The notes below the pieces were generated by a model, which did not search any database, was not told where the DNA came from, and saw nothing but the letters and a program-made list of their open reading frames with translations. Shown in pieces: positions 1 through 8,104 of a stretch of 63,079 bases of DNA. The translations under genes were made by a program, and so were the position numbers. The stretch is from Elusimicrobiota bacterium. Its GTDB lineage: Bacteria; Elusimicrobiota; Elusimicrobia; UBA1565; UBA9628. The stretch spans positions 1 through 63,079 of the forward strand of contig JAUYSH010000028.1 of NCBI GenBank assembly GCA_030696455.1. The letters are read 5' to 3'. Each line of letters opens with the position of its first letter. The stretch's first letter is position 1.

Positions 1-2
1 GC

Positions 3-320
3 CGCCTGAAGAAGGCCGAGGCCCAGCCCGCCGAGGCGCGCGCCCGGGCGGTGGCCCTTCTCGGCGAGGCGCTGACCGGCTATTTCGCCGACAAGTTCGA
101 CCTGCCCGCGGCGAGCCTGACGCTCAAGTCCGTGACGCATCGCCTGCAGAACCGGAAGTCGCCTCCCTCCGCCGCCGAGCTCGCGCGCCTGAAGTCGGTC
201 TGGGGCGAGCTCGACCTGCTGCGCTACGCGCCCGGAGGCGCCGACAAGGCGGAGGTCAAGCGCCTCGCCGACGAGCTCCGCGACCTCACCGCCGCCTTCG
301 ACAGGGAGCTCCGCTCATGA
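3..320 (+). CDS. BatD family protein, C-terminal fragment
   Basis: This is the last 105 codons of a gene that begins before the window; the frame is open from base 3 with no start needed. The segment (ALTGYFADKFDLPAA ... LDLLRYAP ... LADELRDLTAAFDREL) matches the conserved cytoplasmic tail pattern of BatD proteins, which work with BatA, BatB and BatE in aerotolerance or envelope stress systems with MoxR ATPases. Its stop overlaps the ATG of the next gene (ATGA), a TPR/SH3 protein of BatE type, which supports the assignment. An internal GTG at 51 is not a believable start because homology continues upstream of it. Confidence 0.6.
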   Translation, partial: RLKKAEAQPAEARARAVALLGEALTGYFADKFDLPAASLTLKSVTHRLQNRKSPPSAAELARLKSVWGELDLLRYAPGGADKAEVKRLADELRDLTAAFDRELRS

Positions 321-1039
321 TCGCCGCCCTCCTGCTCGCCTTGCTGTCGCTGCCCGCCGCCGCCGCGCCGTACGACGACGCGCGGGCGGCCTACGACTCC
401 GGCGATTTCGAACGCGCCGCCGCCGCCTTCGCCGCGCTGTCCGCCGCGGACCCCGGCGACGCGGCGCTGCACTACGACCTCGGCGGCGCGCTGCTCAAGG
501 CCGGCAAGCTCGGACGCTCCTCCGCGTCGTACCAGCGGGCGTTCGACCTGGATCCGCGCGACGGCGACGTGCGCCACAACCTCGACTTCGTCCTGACGCG
601 CTCCGGAGAGGAGCTGACGCCTCCCGGCGTCCCCAAGCCGGCCTTCGCGGCGTTCACCGCGCTGTCCTCAAGGGAGCTCGCGGGCCTGCATTGGATCGCG
701 GCCTGGACGGCCATGATCCTGGCCGGGCTCGCCCTGCTCGGCGGCGCGGAGCGCCGAGAGAAGCTGAGCGGCTGGCTGATGGGGGCCGCCGCCGCCTGGC
801 TCCTGTTCGGACTTTGGTGGGCCGGGCTGCGCGCGGTGCTCCCGCCCGGACGGGGAGTCATCGTCGCCGGACGCGCGGAGCTGCGTAACGGCCCCGGAGA
901 GAAGTTCACCGTCGGCTACACCGCGCCGGAGGGCCGGCGCGTGCGCGTGCTGTCGCAAAGCGGCGAGTGGCTCGAGGTGGGCCTGCTCAAGGAAGGCGTG
1001 AAGGGCTGGATCCTGGCGGCGTCGGTAGAGAAGCTTTAG
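317..1039 (+). CDS. BatE-like TPR and SH3-domain membrane protein
   Basis: 240 residues. An N-terminal signal sequence (residues 1-17) is followed by tetratricopeptide-like helices at about 18-95. Two hydrophobic segments at 124-143 and 151-173 probably anchor it in the inner membrane. A bacterial SH3-like domain lies at about 180-240 (GRAELRNGPGEKF and GEWLEVG are typical). The order TPR, membrane helices, SH3 is that of BatE. Translation is coupled to the upstream BatD fragment by an ATGA overlap. BatE is thought to scaffold Bat complexes in the envelope; the substrate is unknown. The gene ends 7 nt from a convergent minus-strand gene. Confidence 0.7.
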   Translation: MIAALLLALLSLPAAAAPYDDARAAYDSGDFERAAAAFAALSAADPGDAALHYDLGGALLKAGKLGRSSASYQRAFDLDPRDGDVRHNLDFVLTRSGEELTPPGVPKPAFAAFTALSSRELAGLHWIAAWTAMILAGLALLGGAERREKLSGWLMGAAAAWLLFGLWWAGLRAVLPPGRGVIVAGRAELRNGPGEKFTVGYTAPEGRRVRVLSQSGEWLEVGLLKEGVKGWILAASVEKL

Positions 1040-1046
1040 ACGGCGC

Positions 1047-1610
1047 CTAGGGGTTGCGAGGCGTGATCGGCGTCAGAGGCACCACGGGCGCCGAAGGCCG
1101 GGGGGGCTCCGCGGCGACGACAACGGCCGGCTTCTTTTTCAAGGGCGGCGGCGCCATCTTCCCGGCCGTCTTGGCCTTCACGGCTTTCGCGGCCGGCTTT
1201 CCCTTCGGCGGAGACTTCATCAAGGTGGCCGTGGGGACGACCTTCTTTTTGGGAGGCGCGATTTCGACGCCTTCCTCCTCGTCGTATTCCTCGGGCTCGG
1301 ACGCCGCGGCCTTCACGCTGATGAGAGGCTCTTCCTTCTCCTTGACCGGGCTTGCCGCAGCTTCGTCCGCTTCGGGCTCGGGGGCGGTTTCAGCGGAGGT
1401 TTCAGCGGCGGGTTCAGCGCCGGGCTCGGCGTTGGCCTCGGCGTTGGCCTCGGCGCCGCCCTGCGGCTGAGGGTCCTCTGCTTCGCCTTCGCCCTCCGGA
1501 GGCGCCAACGGCTCCTCCTGCGCGGAGGATTCGGCCTCGCCGTCCTCTTGGGCGCGCAGAGGGGCCGCCAGGAGCAGGAAAAGGACGGGCAAAGGCCATA
1601 GCCGCTTCAT
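1047..1610 (-). CDS. Exported acidic, low-complexity protein
   Basis: 187 residues starting at the ATG whose first base is 1610. That start is chosen because it gives a clean signal peptide (MKRLWPLPVLFLLLAAPLRA) and has a GGAG Shine-Dalgarno 6-7 nt upstream. The mature part is disordered in appearance: Glu/Ala-rich with imperfect repeats of the type EANAEANAEPGAEPAAE (DNA period 12 near 1430-1450), then Lys/Pro-rich. No domain is recognised. A TACAAT -10 (plus-strand ATTGTA at 1650-1655) gives a leader of roughly 33 nt, unlike the leaderless genes nearby. Function unknown; it may act as an envelope linker or charge buffer. Confidence 0.6.
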   Translation of the reverse strand: MKRLWPLPVLFLLLAAPLRAQEDGEAESSAQEEPLAPPEGEGEAEDPQPQGGAEANAEANAEPGAEPAAETSAETAPEPEADEAAASPVKEKEEPLISVKAAASEPEEYDEEEGVEIAPPKKKVVPTATLMKSPPKGKPAAKAVKAKTAGKMAPPPLKKKPAVVVAAEPPRPSAPVVPLTPITPRNP

Positions 1611-1677
1611 GCGACGCTCCGCGCCGCCTGAATATCTTTCATACCCGCGATTGTAGCAAGGACTCATGACTAAAATA

Positions 1678-1706
1678 TTGCGCCCGGGCCGCCAGACTGA
1701 TAGGCT
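1678..1706 (+). promoter_or_regulatory. Sigma-70 type promoter of the fur-like gene
   Basis: TTGCGC (1678-1683), a 17-nt spacer and TAGGCT (1701-1706). The hexamer ends 6 nt before the GTG at 1713, so the transcript should start at or next to the start codon (leaderless). Confidence 0.5.
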
Positions 1707-1712
1707 ATCGTC

Positions 1713-2189
1713 GTGAGAGAGCTCGTCGTCTACGAAAGCGGCCGTGCCACGCACCACGCGGAAAAGATCGTGCGCGTGTTCACCGAGCACCTCGCCAAGA
1801 ACGGACTGCGCCTGACCGGCCAGCGCCGCCTCATCCTCGACTACTTTCTCAAGGCCGACCATCACCTCAGCCAGGATGAGATCTACATCGCCCTGCGCTC
1901 CCACGGGGTCGGCCGCGCCACCGTGTTCCGCACGCTCAAGATGCTCCAGGAGTGCGGCCTCATCTCGCCCGTCGTCGGCCGCGGCGGCACCACGCGCTTC
2001 GAGGTCGAGCACGACCGGCCGCACCACGACCACCTGATCTGCGTCACCTGCGGGCGCATCCAGGAGGTGCGGTGGCCCAAGCTCGAGAAGATCCAGGACG
2101 ACGCCTGCCGCCAGGCGGGGTTCGTGCCGAAGTGGCACCGTCACGAGGTCTTCGGCCAGTGCAGAAGCTGCGCCGCGAAACCCTCCTGA
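1713..2189 (+). CDS. Fur-family metal-dependent transcriptional regulator
   Basis: 158 residues. The N-terminal winged helix (about 30-95) contains RLTGQRRLILDYF and the recognition-helix pattern GRATVFRTLKMLQ. The metal-binding and dimerisation part carries HHDHLICVTCG (104-114), HRHE (142-145) and two CxxC pairs (C110/C113 and C150/C153) that would hold structural zinc. This fits Fur/Zur/PerR proteins, which repress metal or peroxide genes; which metal it senses cannot be read from sequence. The extended N-terminus (about 20 residues before the first helix) is slightly long. A GTG start is used, placed directly behind a promoter with no room for a leader. It stands alone, divergent from the acidic exported protein. 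Confidence 0.9.
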   Translation: MRELVVYESGRATHHAEKIVRVFTEHLAKNGLRLTGQRRLILDYFLKADHHLSQDEIYIALRSHGVGRATVFRTLKMLQECGLISPVVGRGGTTRFEVEHDRPHHDHLICVTCGRIQEVRWPKLEKIQDDACRQAGFVPKWHRHEVFGQCRSCAAKPS

Positions 2190-2215
2190 GCGCCCCAATC
2201 CCCGGCGACAATAGT

Positions 2216-2221
2216 TATAAT
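2216..2221 (+). promoter_or_regulatory. Perfect -10 hexamer for the ASCH gene
   Basis: TATAAT ends 8 nt before the GTG at 2230. No good -35 is seen. The position predicts a leaderless or nearly leaderless mRNA. Confidence 0.55.
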
Positions 2222-2229
2222 CTGACACG

Positions 2230-2595
2230 GTGAAACGTTTCCGTTTCGGCTGGTACGGCGACGGAGGCCTGGGTGAGAAGATGATCCAGGCCATCCTGGC
2301 GGGCCGCAAAACGGCTACCGCCTGCCCGGCCTATGACCCCGAGGACGCCGACCTGAAGGTCGGCGACGCGCTCCAGCTCGTCGACAAGCACGGCAACGTG
2401 AGGGCGCAACTCGTAGTTACGATCGTTGAATTGCGCACCTTCGGCAGCTTCAACGAGGACCTCGCGCAGCGCGAGGGCGTGACCTTGGCGGAGCTGAAGG
2501 ATAAGATGAACTTCGCCAACGGCCGGCAGATCCGAGAAGAGGAAGAGATGCGCGTCGTGCACTTCCGCGTCGTGCATGCGAGGGCCAAGCTTTAG
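2230..2595 (+). CDS. ASCH-domain protein
   Basis: 121 residues filled by one ASCH fold: FGWYGDGGLGEKMIQAILAG, then the diagnostic GRKTATA at 25-31, then a beta-rich part ending in RVVHFRVVHA. ASCH domains bind RNA or modified nucleosides; some members (the YqfB group) are amidohydrolases for N4-acetylcytidine, others may regulate translation. Nothing here distinguishes these. The GTG start sits 8 nt behind a TATAAT hexamer. The gene leads a probable operon with a small basic protein, miaB (tRNA modification) and a PilZ gene, so an RNA-related job is plausible but inferred. Confidence 0.7.
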   Translation: MKRFRFGWYGDGGLGEKMIQAILAGRKTATACPAYDPEDADLKVGDALQLVDKHGNVRAQLVVTIVELRTFGSFNEDLAQREGVTLAELKDKMNFANGRQIREEEEMRVVHFRVVHARAKL

Positions 2596-2603
2596 GAGAC
2601 CCC

Positions 2604-2783
2604 ATGATCCAGAAGAAGACGCTCGCCGCCCTCGAGAAGGTCATCATGGCGTTGGCGCCCCTCGATCCCGAGTCGCGCCGCCAGGTCGTCGAGGCGACGC
2701 ACAACCTCATCGAGATCGGCATGGGACGCCGCCAGGGCCAGGACGGCAAGCCGGCGAAGAAGAAGTCCAAGAGCAAGCGGTAG
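2604..2783 (+). CDS. Small basic protein of unknown function
   Basis: 59 residues: ATG 2604 to TAG 2781-2783, with an AGGAG Shine-Dalgarno just upstream. The first 45 residues look like two amphipathic helices (KKTLAALEKVIMALAPLDPE ... RQVVEATHNLIEIG) and the tail is very basic (KPAKKKSKSKR), which suggests nucleic-acid or ribosome contact. It fits tightly between the ASCH gene and miaB (2 nt to the miaB ATG). Too short for family recognition; the call rests on its start site, tight operon position and coding-like composition. Confidence 0.6.
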   Translation: MIQKKTLAALEKVIMALAPLDPESRRQVVEATHNLIEIGMGRRQGQDGKPAKKKSKSKR

Positions 2784-2785
2784 AC

Positions 2786-4084
2786 ATGCGCCTCCACGTC
2801 GTCACCTTCGGCTGCCAGATGTCGGTCGCCGACGGAGAAGAGCTGGCCTCGCCGCTCACGGGCCGGGGTTTCACCGCCGTCGCCGGGCCGGAGACGGCGG
2901 ACGCGATCGTGCTCAACACCTGCACCGTGCGCCAGCACGCCGAGGACAAGGCGCTGTCCTTCATCGGCCGCCTGCGGGACTGGAAGGAGAAGGACCCCGA
3001 GCGCGTGCTGATCGTCGCGGGCTGCGCGGCCGAGAGGCTCGGCCCCTGGATCCAGAAGCGCTTCCCGTACGTGGACCTCGTCGTCGGCGCCAAATCCATC
3101 GAGGACTATCCGCAGATCGTGGAGGAGGCGCTCGGCGCGCGCTTCGACGCGCTGGCGGAGACCCGCCAGGCGTTCGCGCCGGAGACCCTCGACAAACCCA
3201 CGGGCTGGGCCTCGCCCTGCACCGCCTTCGTCACCATCATGCGCGGCTGCAACTACTCCTGCTCTTACTGCATCGTGCCTTCGGTGCGGGGACGCGAGCT
3301 GTACCGGCCGTATGAGACCGTCATGGACGAGGTGAAGGAGAAGGTCGGGCGCGGAGCGAAGGAGATAACTCTCCTCGGTCAGACCGTCAACAGCTGGCAT
3401 GCCCCGGAGGGGGGAGCGGAGATCCGCTTCCCGGAGCTGCTGAGACGCCTGGGGAAGGTCGAGGGCTTGGAACGGATACGCTTCGAGAGCCCTCACCCTC
3501 ACTTCGTGAACGACGATCTGATCGCGGCGATGGCGACGACAAAGAATATTTGCGAGCAGATCCATCTTCCTCTCCAATCCGGATCGGACCGGCTGTTGAA
3601 GATCATGCGCCGCAACTACGACGCGGCCTCGATCCTGGACAAAACCGCGCGCCTGCGGCGCGCGATACCTTTCGTTGAAGTCACCACGGACATTATCGTA
3701 GGATTCCCCTCAGAGACCGACGAGGATTTCGAGCGGACCCTCGACGTGGTCAAGGCTTTGCGGCCGTCGTGGTCGTACACGTTCAAGTACTCGCCCCGCG
3801 AGGGGACCGAGTCGGCGGGCATGGAGGACGACGTGCCCGACGCGGTGAAAGAAGGGCGCCTGCAAAGGCTCAACGTCCTGTGCGACGCGCTGACCGAGGA
3901 AGCCCTGGCGGCGCGGGTCGGAAAGACCGTGGACGTGCTGGACGAGGGCGGCGGCTTCGGCCGCACGCGGGACGGCTTCAAGGTCTCATGGACCGGGGGC
4001 GGGCCCGCGGGACGGACCGTCAAGGTCCGCGTGACCGGGACGAGCAAACGGATTTTGAAAGGGGAAACAGATGAGCGAGCATAA
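2786..4084 (+). CDS. miaB: tRNA-2-methylthio-N6-dimethylallyladenosine synthase MiaB
   Basis: 432 residues. Radical-SAM methylthiotransferase that adds the 2-methylthio group to isopentenylated A37 of tRNAs. The N-terminal domain has the three auxiliary cluster cysteines C10 (FGCQM), C46 (NTCTV) and C80 (AGCAAE). The radical-SAM motif is C155-x3-C159-x2-C162 (RGCNYSCSYCIVP). The HLPLQSGSDRLLKIMRRNY segment and a C-terminal TRAM domain complete the family order. The motif usually written FGCQMNxxDSE reads FGCQMSVADGE here. Start chosen at ATG 2786, 2 nt after the preceding stop, since residues upstream are not homologous. Its partner enzyme MiaA is encoded at 8105. Confidence 0.93.
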   Translation: MRLHVVTFGCQMSVADGEELASPLTGRGFTAVAGPETADAIVLNTCTVRQHAEDKALSFIGRLRDWKEKDPERVLIVAGCAAERLGPWIQKRFPYVDLVVGAKSIEDYPQIVEEALGARFDALAETRQAFAPETLDKPTGWASPCTAFVTIMRGCNYSCSYCIVPSVRGRELYRPYETVMDEVKEKVGRGAKEITLLGQTVNSWHAPEGGAEIRFPELLRRLGKVEGLERIRFESPHPHFVNDDLIAAMATTKNICEQIHLPLQSGSDRLLKIMRRNYDAASILDKTARLRRAIPFVEVTTDIIVGFPSETDEDFERTLDVVKALRPSWSYTFKYSPREGTESAGMEDDVPDAVKEGRLQRLNVLCDALTEEALAARVGKTVDVLDEGGGFGRTRDGFKVSWTGGGPAGRTVKVRVTGTSKRILKGETDERA

Positions 4085-4538
4085 GAAGACCGGAGCCGAG
4101 CGCCGCAAGCACCGCCGCTTCAGCGTCGTCGAAGGGATGGTCGAGCCGATCACGCTCGAGCTCGAGGGCAGCGACAGCCTGATGCACAAGCAGCCCGCGA
4201 TCATGACCGACCTCTCCGCCGGCGGCATCTCCCTGCTCATGTTCATCGAGCCGCCCCACGCCAAGAGCTTCCAGATGACGCTCAACATCCCCGGGCTCGA
4301 GGGCGTTCCGATCGAGGCCGGCATCGTGCGAGTCCACCAGAAGGGGGAGACCTACAGCGTCGGCCTCGCCTTCCGCAAGATCTCGCGCGAGGCCCAGAAG
4401 GCCATCGAGAAGATGGCCGAGGACAGCGCCGACTGCCAGACGCGCACCTCTCTCGGGCTGCCCGACGCCTGCGGCTCCGACTGTCCTTTTCACTCGCTGT
4501 TCTCCGGGAAGGCGAAGGCCGCGCGCAAGGCGAAGTAA
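4071..4538 (+). CDS. PilZ-domain protein
   Basis: 155 residues. A PilZ domain spans about 8-130: the basic RRKHRR at 11-16 and DLSAGGISL at 47-55 are the two halves of the cyclic-di-GMP binding signature (RxxxR and [D/N]xSxxG), so ligand binding is likely retained. A C-terminal extension has four cysteines (DCQTRTSLGLPDACGSDC) that might bind metal, and a basic tail. The start overlaps the end of miaB by 14 nt. PilZ proteins relay c-di-GMP to motility, pili or polysaccharide machinery; the partner is not evident, though a pilT gene lies at 30.6 kb. Confidence 0.85.
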   Translation: MSEHKKTGAERRKHRRFSVVEGMVEPITLELEGSDSLMHKQPAIMTDLSAGGISLLMFIEPPHAKSFQMTLNIPGLEGVPIEAGIVRVHQKGETYSVGLAFRKISREAQKAIEKMAEDSADCQTRTSLGLPDACGSDCPFHSLFSGKAKAARKAK

Positions 4539-4545
4539 AACCTGG

Positions 4546-7056
4546 GTGAGAAAGGCTCGAGCGGCGCTCGCGCTTCTGCTCGCCTTCGCCGTCCCCGTTC
4601 GCGCCGAGACGACGACCGACCCTCTCTGGTACCTGCTCTCGACCGTCATACTGGCCCCTGACGCCGCGGCTGTCGAGGCGCCCGGCGACGGCCCCGCCGA
4701 CGCGAAGGGACTGGCCGCGCTCCAGGCCGACCTTCTGGTCCTGACCGACGGCCTCGAGGGCTTCCGGGACGAGGCCCAGGTCCAGGATACGCTCGAGCGG
4801 CTCAAGCCGCGGATGTCCCCGGAGCTCAGGCCTTTCTTCAAGGACCGATCTTCGAGCCTCGACGCGATCTATCGCACGCTCGCGATCACCGACTACACCT
4901 GGGCCCTGCGGTTCCCCGAACCGCCGTGCGAGCCGGGCCAGGCTCGCCGCAGGCTCCTGGCCGGCCGAGACGGCTTGTTCCAGGACGAATCCGGCGCGCC
5001 CTCTCCATGGCTTTTATCCTTGCTCGGCCCGCAGACCGAGGGGACGACCGCCGAGCAAGCCCTCGATCAAGCGTCTTCTCTCTCGAACCTGACCGGCGCC
5101 GAGTACGAGAAGCTCCGCGCCCGCGTCCGCAACCTGACCATGGCGCTCGCTTCGCACAAGGCGGTCGGCCCGGCCCGCTCCCGGCTCTACTGCTCCCGTG
5201 CCGCCGCGTTCGCGGATCTCGCCGCCGCACACCGCGAGAAGGACGCCAACCTCATCTCGGCCGGACGCGGCATTGCGCATAAGCCGGAGGAGAGCGTATT
5301 CGTCGTCGTGTGGAAGGGGCAGCGCGCCGCCGCCACTTTGCTGAAAACCAAAGACGGCTCGGTGCTCGTGACCGACGCGTCCGTCGTCGCCGACACCGAC
5401 CATCCCGGCCTTTTCGCGTATTCCGCGAACGCGAAGCCCATCGAGTTCAAGGCGACCGTCGTCCGCCGCCAGTCCGAGCTCGGCGTGGCCGTGCTCACTT
5501 TTGCCAAGTCTCCTGCCGGCCCCGCTCTCAGACTCGCGGACCAAGCCCCCGAGAAAGACGAACTCGTCACCGCCATCGGGCACACGACGATCTCGGGCTT
5601 GTGGACCAAGACCTCCGGTCTCGTGACGAAAGCGGGCGAGATCAGCTTCCAGACGGATGCCGCGATCTCGCCGGAGCTCAGCGGAGGCCCTGTTCTCAAC
5701 GACGCGGGGGAGGTCACTGGGATGCTCGTGCTGCGTCCGGCCGACACGGAGGAGGGCCGCTGGCCCGTCGCCATACCGGCGCCCATCCTCGCACGCTGGC
5801 TCGAGGACCCCTCGTATTCGGTCGCCGCCGGCCCCGTGGAATCCATCGAGGATGACGGCACGGCCGCGATCCTGACTCGGGCCCGTCCCAGCGCACTCAC
5901 GGAAGCAGGGCTTGGCGCGTGGAACATCCCAAGCCTGCCGCCCCCGCCTCCGACGCCGCGCGGCGTCTGCGTCGCCAACTGTGGCGGATCGAGGTCCTCC
6001 GGGTCGTCCTACTCCAGCGGCTTCACAGGCAACGGGGGAGAGGAGTTGGGGAAGGCGCTCGGAGAACTCGGGGCCGTACTTATCCTTAAAGGCATTCCGG
6101 CGCTTTTCCGGGGGATTGGGAAACTATTCAAAGACAGGGACAGGTCATCAAACATCGCTCAGACCAAGCCCGCATCGAGCCCTAAACCAAAAGTTCGATC
6201 CAAGAAACCAGCGCCGCCGCCCCCGCCAGCGGAATGCAGACTCAAGTCTCTCTCCGCACCAAAAGTCGCCGGGGAGGTTCCTTTTGAAATTTCGGTTCAA
6301 TTGTCCTGCGACGATCCGAAGGTTAAGCTCAGCGGCTATCCCGTCACCTTTTCGGTGAGTCTGGACAGCGGAACGCTGACCAAGGCAAAGGTCGTTTACA
6401 CTGACAATCTCGGGATTGCTCGCTTTCCGATTCAAATCGCCAACGAAGAGGTGGCTGTTCATAAGGTCAAAACGACGGCCGAGCGGTTTCATGATGATCT
6501 CGACGAGTACGCCCGAGAAATGGATTCTCCGGCTGACTTAATGCGTGATCCCGGTCTGACTGAGGCCGCCAGTCCAACCACGATCGAGAAGGCGGCTACC
6601 ACGGCGGTAATCGCAAAGAACGCCCGAAGTGCTTCGAAAGCACGCAAAGTCTTTACTGTCGCAAGAGCGGTGCGTCACATACGTGTTGTCGGTGTAATCG
6701 GGGGCGTCGCAACCGGAGGAATCAGCCTCGTCGTTTCGATGATTGCAACGGAGGTCATTTTCGCTCTTGGAGAAAAAGCGCTGGGCGCGCACGCGGATGG
6801 CCAAGATTCGCGTGTGGCAGAGTCGAGGAGTGATGATGATCCGTGCGAAGGACTTCGAGAGCAGTTAAATGCACATATCAGGAAGCTGCAGGAATATATC
6901 GACAACCCCCATGGTCACGACAACAAGGGCTTTCTGGGGCAGGGACGAGATGAAAAGGTAATTGAAGGACGGAAGCGAAGTCTTCAGAAGCAGATTCGAA
7001 ATTTCAGAAGCCTTCTTGAGGAATGCGAGAGACTAAATGAAAAACCAACCGAATGA
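4546..7056 (+). CDS. Exported multidomain protein: degenerate trypsin-like domain, Ig-like domain and polymorphic-toxin-like C-terminus
   Basis: 836 residues from a GTG. Signal peptide 1-20. A helical region (50-235) leads to a trypsin/HtrA-like beta-barrel at about 245-425 in which Ser379 survives (ELSGGP) but the expected His is Ser279 (DASVV) and the Asp is Gly313 (ELGVAVL), so it is probably inactive. Then a polyproline stretch (465-469), a Gly/Ser-rich linker, a second Pro-rich linker, an Ig-like domain (565-645), a glycine-rich hydrophobic segment (714-741) and a C-terminal helical domain (766-836) with LQEYIDNP, DNKGFLGQGR and EGRKRSLQKQIRNF. That last pattern recalls toxin tips of Rhs/CDI-type polymorphic toxins (from memory). 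Base composition turns AT-rich from about 6150, a sign of domain exchange. The downstream gene overlaps by 20 nt and looks like its immunity partner. The toxic activity is unproven. Confidence 0.5.
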   Translation: MRKARAALALLLAFAVPVRAETTTDPLWYLLSTVILAPDAAAVEAPGDGPADAKGLAALQADLLVLTDGLEGFRDEAQVQDTLERLKPRMSPELRPFFKDRSSSLDAIYRTLAITDYTWALRFPEPPCEPGQARRRLLAGRDGLFQDESGAPSPWLLSLLGPQTEGTTAEQALDQASSLSNLTGAEYEKLRARVRNLTMALASHKAVGPARSRLYCSRAAAFADLAAAHREKDANLISAGRGIAHKPEESVFVVVWKGQRAAATLLKTKDGSVLVTDASVVADTDHPGLFAYSANAKPIEFKATVVRRQSELGVAVLTFAKSPAGPALRLADQAPEKDELVTAIGHTTISGLWTKTSGLVTKAGEISFQTDAAISPELSGGPVLNDAGEVTGMLVLRPADTEEGRWPVAIPAPILARWLEDPSYSVAAGPVESIEDDGTAAILTRARPSALTEAGLGAWNIPSLPPPPPTPRGVCVANCGGSRSSGSSYSSGFTGNGGEELGKALGELGAVLILKGIPALFRGIGKLFKDRDRSSNIAQTKPASSPKPKVRSKKPAPPPPPAECRLKSLSAPKVAGEVPFEISVQLSCDDPKVKLSGYPVTFSVSLDSGTLTKAKVVYTDNLGIARFPIQIANEEVAVHKVKTTAERFHDDLDEYAREMDSPADLMRDPGLTEAASPTTIEKAATTAVIAKNARSASKARKVFTVARAVRHIRVVGVIGGVATGGISLVVSMIATEVIFALGEKALGAHADGQDSRVAESRSDDDPCEGLREQLNAHIRKLQEYIDNPHGHDNKGFLGQGRDEKVIEGRKRSLQKQIRNFRSLLEECERLNEKPTE

Positions 7057-7348
7057 GATCGATTTAGCCGAGCTAAAGCGCACCGTAGACGCGATCTTCG
7101 AGCACCTTCTAAATGATGTGGGCGTCAAGAAAGTAACGATCCCCAACGATACTGATTTCTATTGGGAAGTGCCGAGCGACGAGTTATATTCTGTCAGCCA
7201 GGCCCAACCGAAGCTTGATACAGGACGCTTAACCGATGACTGGGAATTTTTGTCCCCGATTCTTAAGGATAATCGCCAGGCGGTCGGGTTAATGTTCACC
7301 CACATAGCCCCGTTGCTTAGGTATATCGGACAAAAGGAAAGCCGATAA
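7037..7348 (+). CDS. Candidate immunity protein for the upstream toxin-like protein
   Basis: 103 residues, acidic, no signal peptide. DFYWEVPSDELYSV and LTDDWEFLSPIL resemble a small-protein pattern I associate with genes directly after DNKG-type toxin tips; this is recall, not a search. It starts inside the end of the 836-residue gene (20-nt overlap), the usual coupling of toxin and immunity genes, and shares its low GC. If correct, it would stay in the cytoplasm and neutralise the C-terminal domain. Alternative: an unrelated small orphan. Confidence 0.45.
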   Translation: MKNQPNEIDLAELKRTVDAIFEHLLNDVGVKKVTIPNDTDFYWEVPSDELYSVSQAQPKLDTGRLTDDWEFLSPILKDNRQAVGLMFTHIAPLLRYIGQKESR

Positions 7349-7397
7349 CTTCCTAGGCGCCGCCTTTGCGCATGCGCCAAGCGTTTCCCAACGAAAG

Positions 7398-7718
7398 ATG
7401 AATATCAAAGAGTTCGAAGCAAAGCATCCCGACTTTGCCGGTCTCGCTGATGATTTCTCGGACCCGCCTCCCTCGCACACCACTGACGAGGCTCTCGCAC
7501 GGTCTGTGCGGAGAGACTGGGATGACGGGGAGCGGATTCGAGCGATCGGCTGCCTACTGAAGGAGGCGCGTTCCATCCGTGCCAACCTCGATGAGGAGTG
7601 GGGTGCCCTGGGTGAGTTTCTGTCGCGCCCGTTTGCGCGGCGTGAGGACGCCGCACGGTGGCTCGACGGAGTGGTGCCGGTGTGGGAAATGGAACTCGCG
7701 CGTTTGGAGCGCGGCTAG
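7398..7718 (+). CDS. Small acidic protein, immunity-like paralogue 1
   Basis: 106 residues starting at ATG 7398. Sequence order: FADDFSDP-like N-terminus (DFAGLADDFSDP), a TDEALARSVRRDW segment, ERIRAIGCLLKEA, then NLDEEWGALGEFLSRPF and EDAARWLDGVVPVWEMEL. The pattern is loosely like CdiI-type immunity proteins of contact-dependent inhibition systems, but I cannot confirm the family. A second, diverged copy follows at 7730-8052. Tandem small acidic paralogues behind a toxin gene are typical of immunity arrays. It lies 49 nt after the first candidate immunity gene; no signal peptide. Confidence 0.5.
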   Translation: MNIKEFEAKHPDFAGLADDFSDPPPSHTTDEALARSVRRDWDDGERIRAIGCLLKEARSIRANLDEEWGALGEFLSRPFARREDAARWLDGVVPVWEMELARLERG

Positions 7719-7729
7719 CCCGGCGAACG

Positions 7730-8052
7730 ATGCGACGAAACGAATACAAAAACAAGTACCGGACCTTCTCGGGCTACCTTCACGACTTCAGTGACCCGTG
7801 TCTGAAGATGCTGTCTCAGATGAGGATATTGCGAGGCGCCTTCGAGCGGACTGGCCCGTGCGCGAGCGTATCAGCATGTTCGAGGAACTTATACCTGAGG
7901 CCGGGCGCATGTTGTCCGGGATTGACGCCGAGTGGCAGGCGTTCTCGGAGACCCTCAACCGCCGGTTCGTCAACTCCCAAGACGCCGCAGACTGGCTCAC
8001 GGGGGTCAGGCGTGCTTGGCAGGAAGAGCTCGCTCATTTAAAAGAGCCTTGA
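7730..8052 (+). pseudogene. Immunity-like paralogue 2, split by a frameshift
   Basis: From ATG 7730 the frame reads NEYKNKYRTFSGYLHDFSDP, matching the start of the 7398 gene (EFEAKHPDFAGLADDFSDP). At about 7796-7800 the frame is lost and the homology continues one frame back in the ORF 7798-8052 (DEDIARRLRADWPVRERI ... ISMFEEL ... DAEWQAFSETLNRRFVNS ... DAADWL). Together the two parts align along the whole length of paralogue 1. Either one base was lost or gained (true decay or sequencing error), or only the 84-residue downstream ORF from GTG 7798 is made. Confidence 0.55.
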
Positions 8053-8104
8053 CCATATATTTCGAACGGTTTAGATGAGGCCCGAGAAGTTTCCGACCGT
8101 TACA

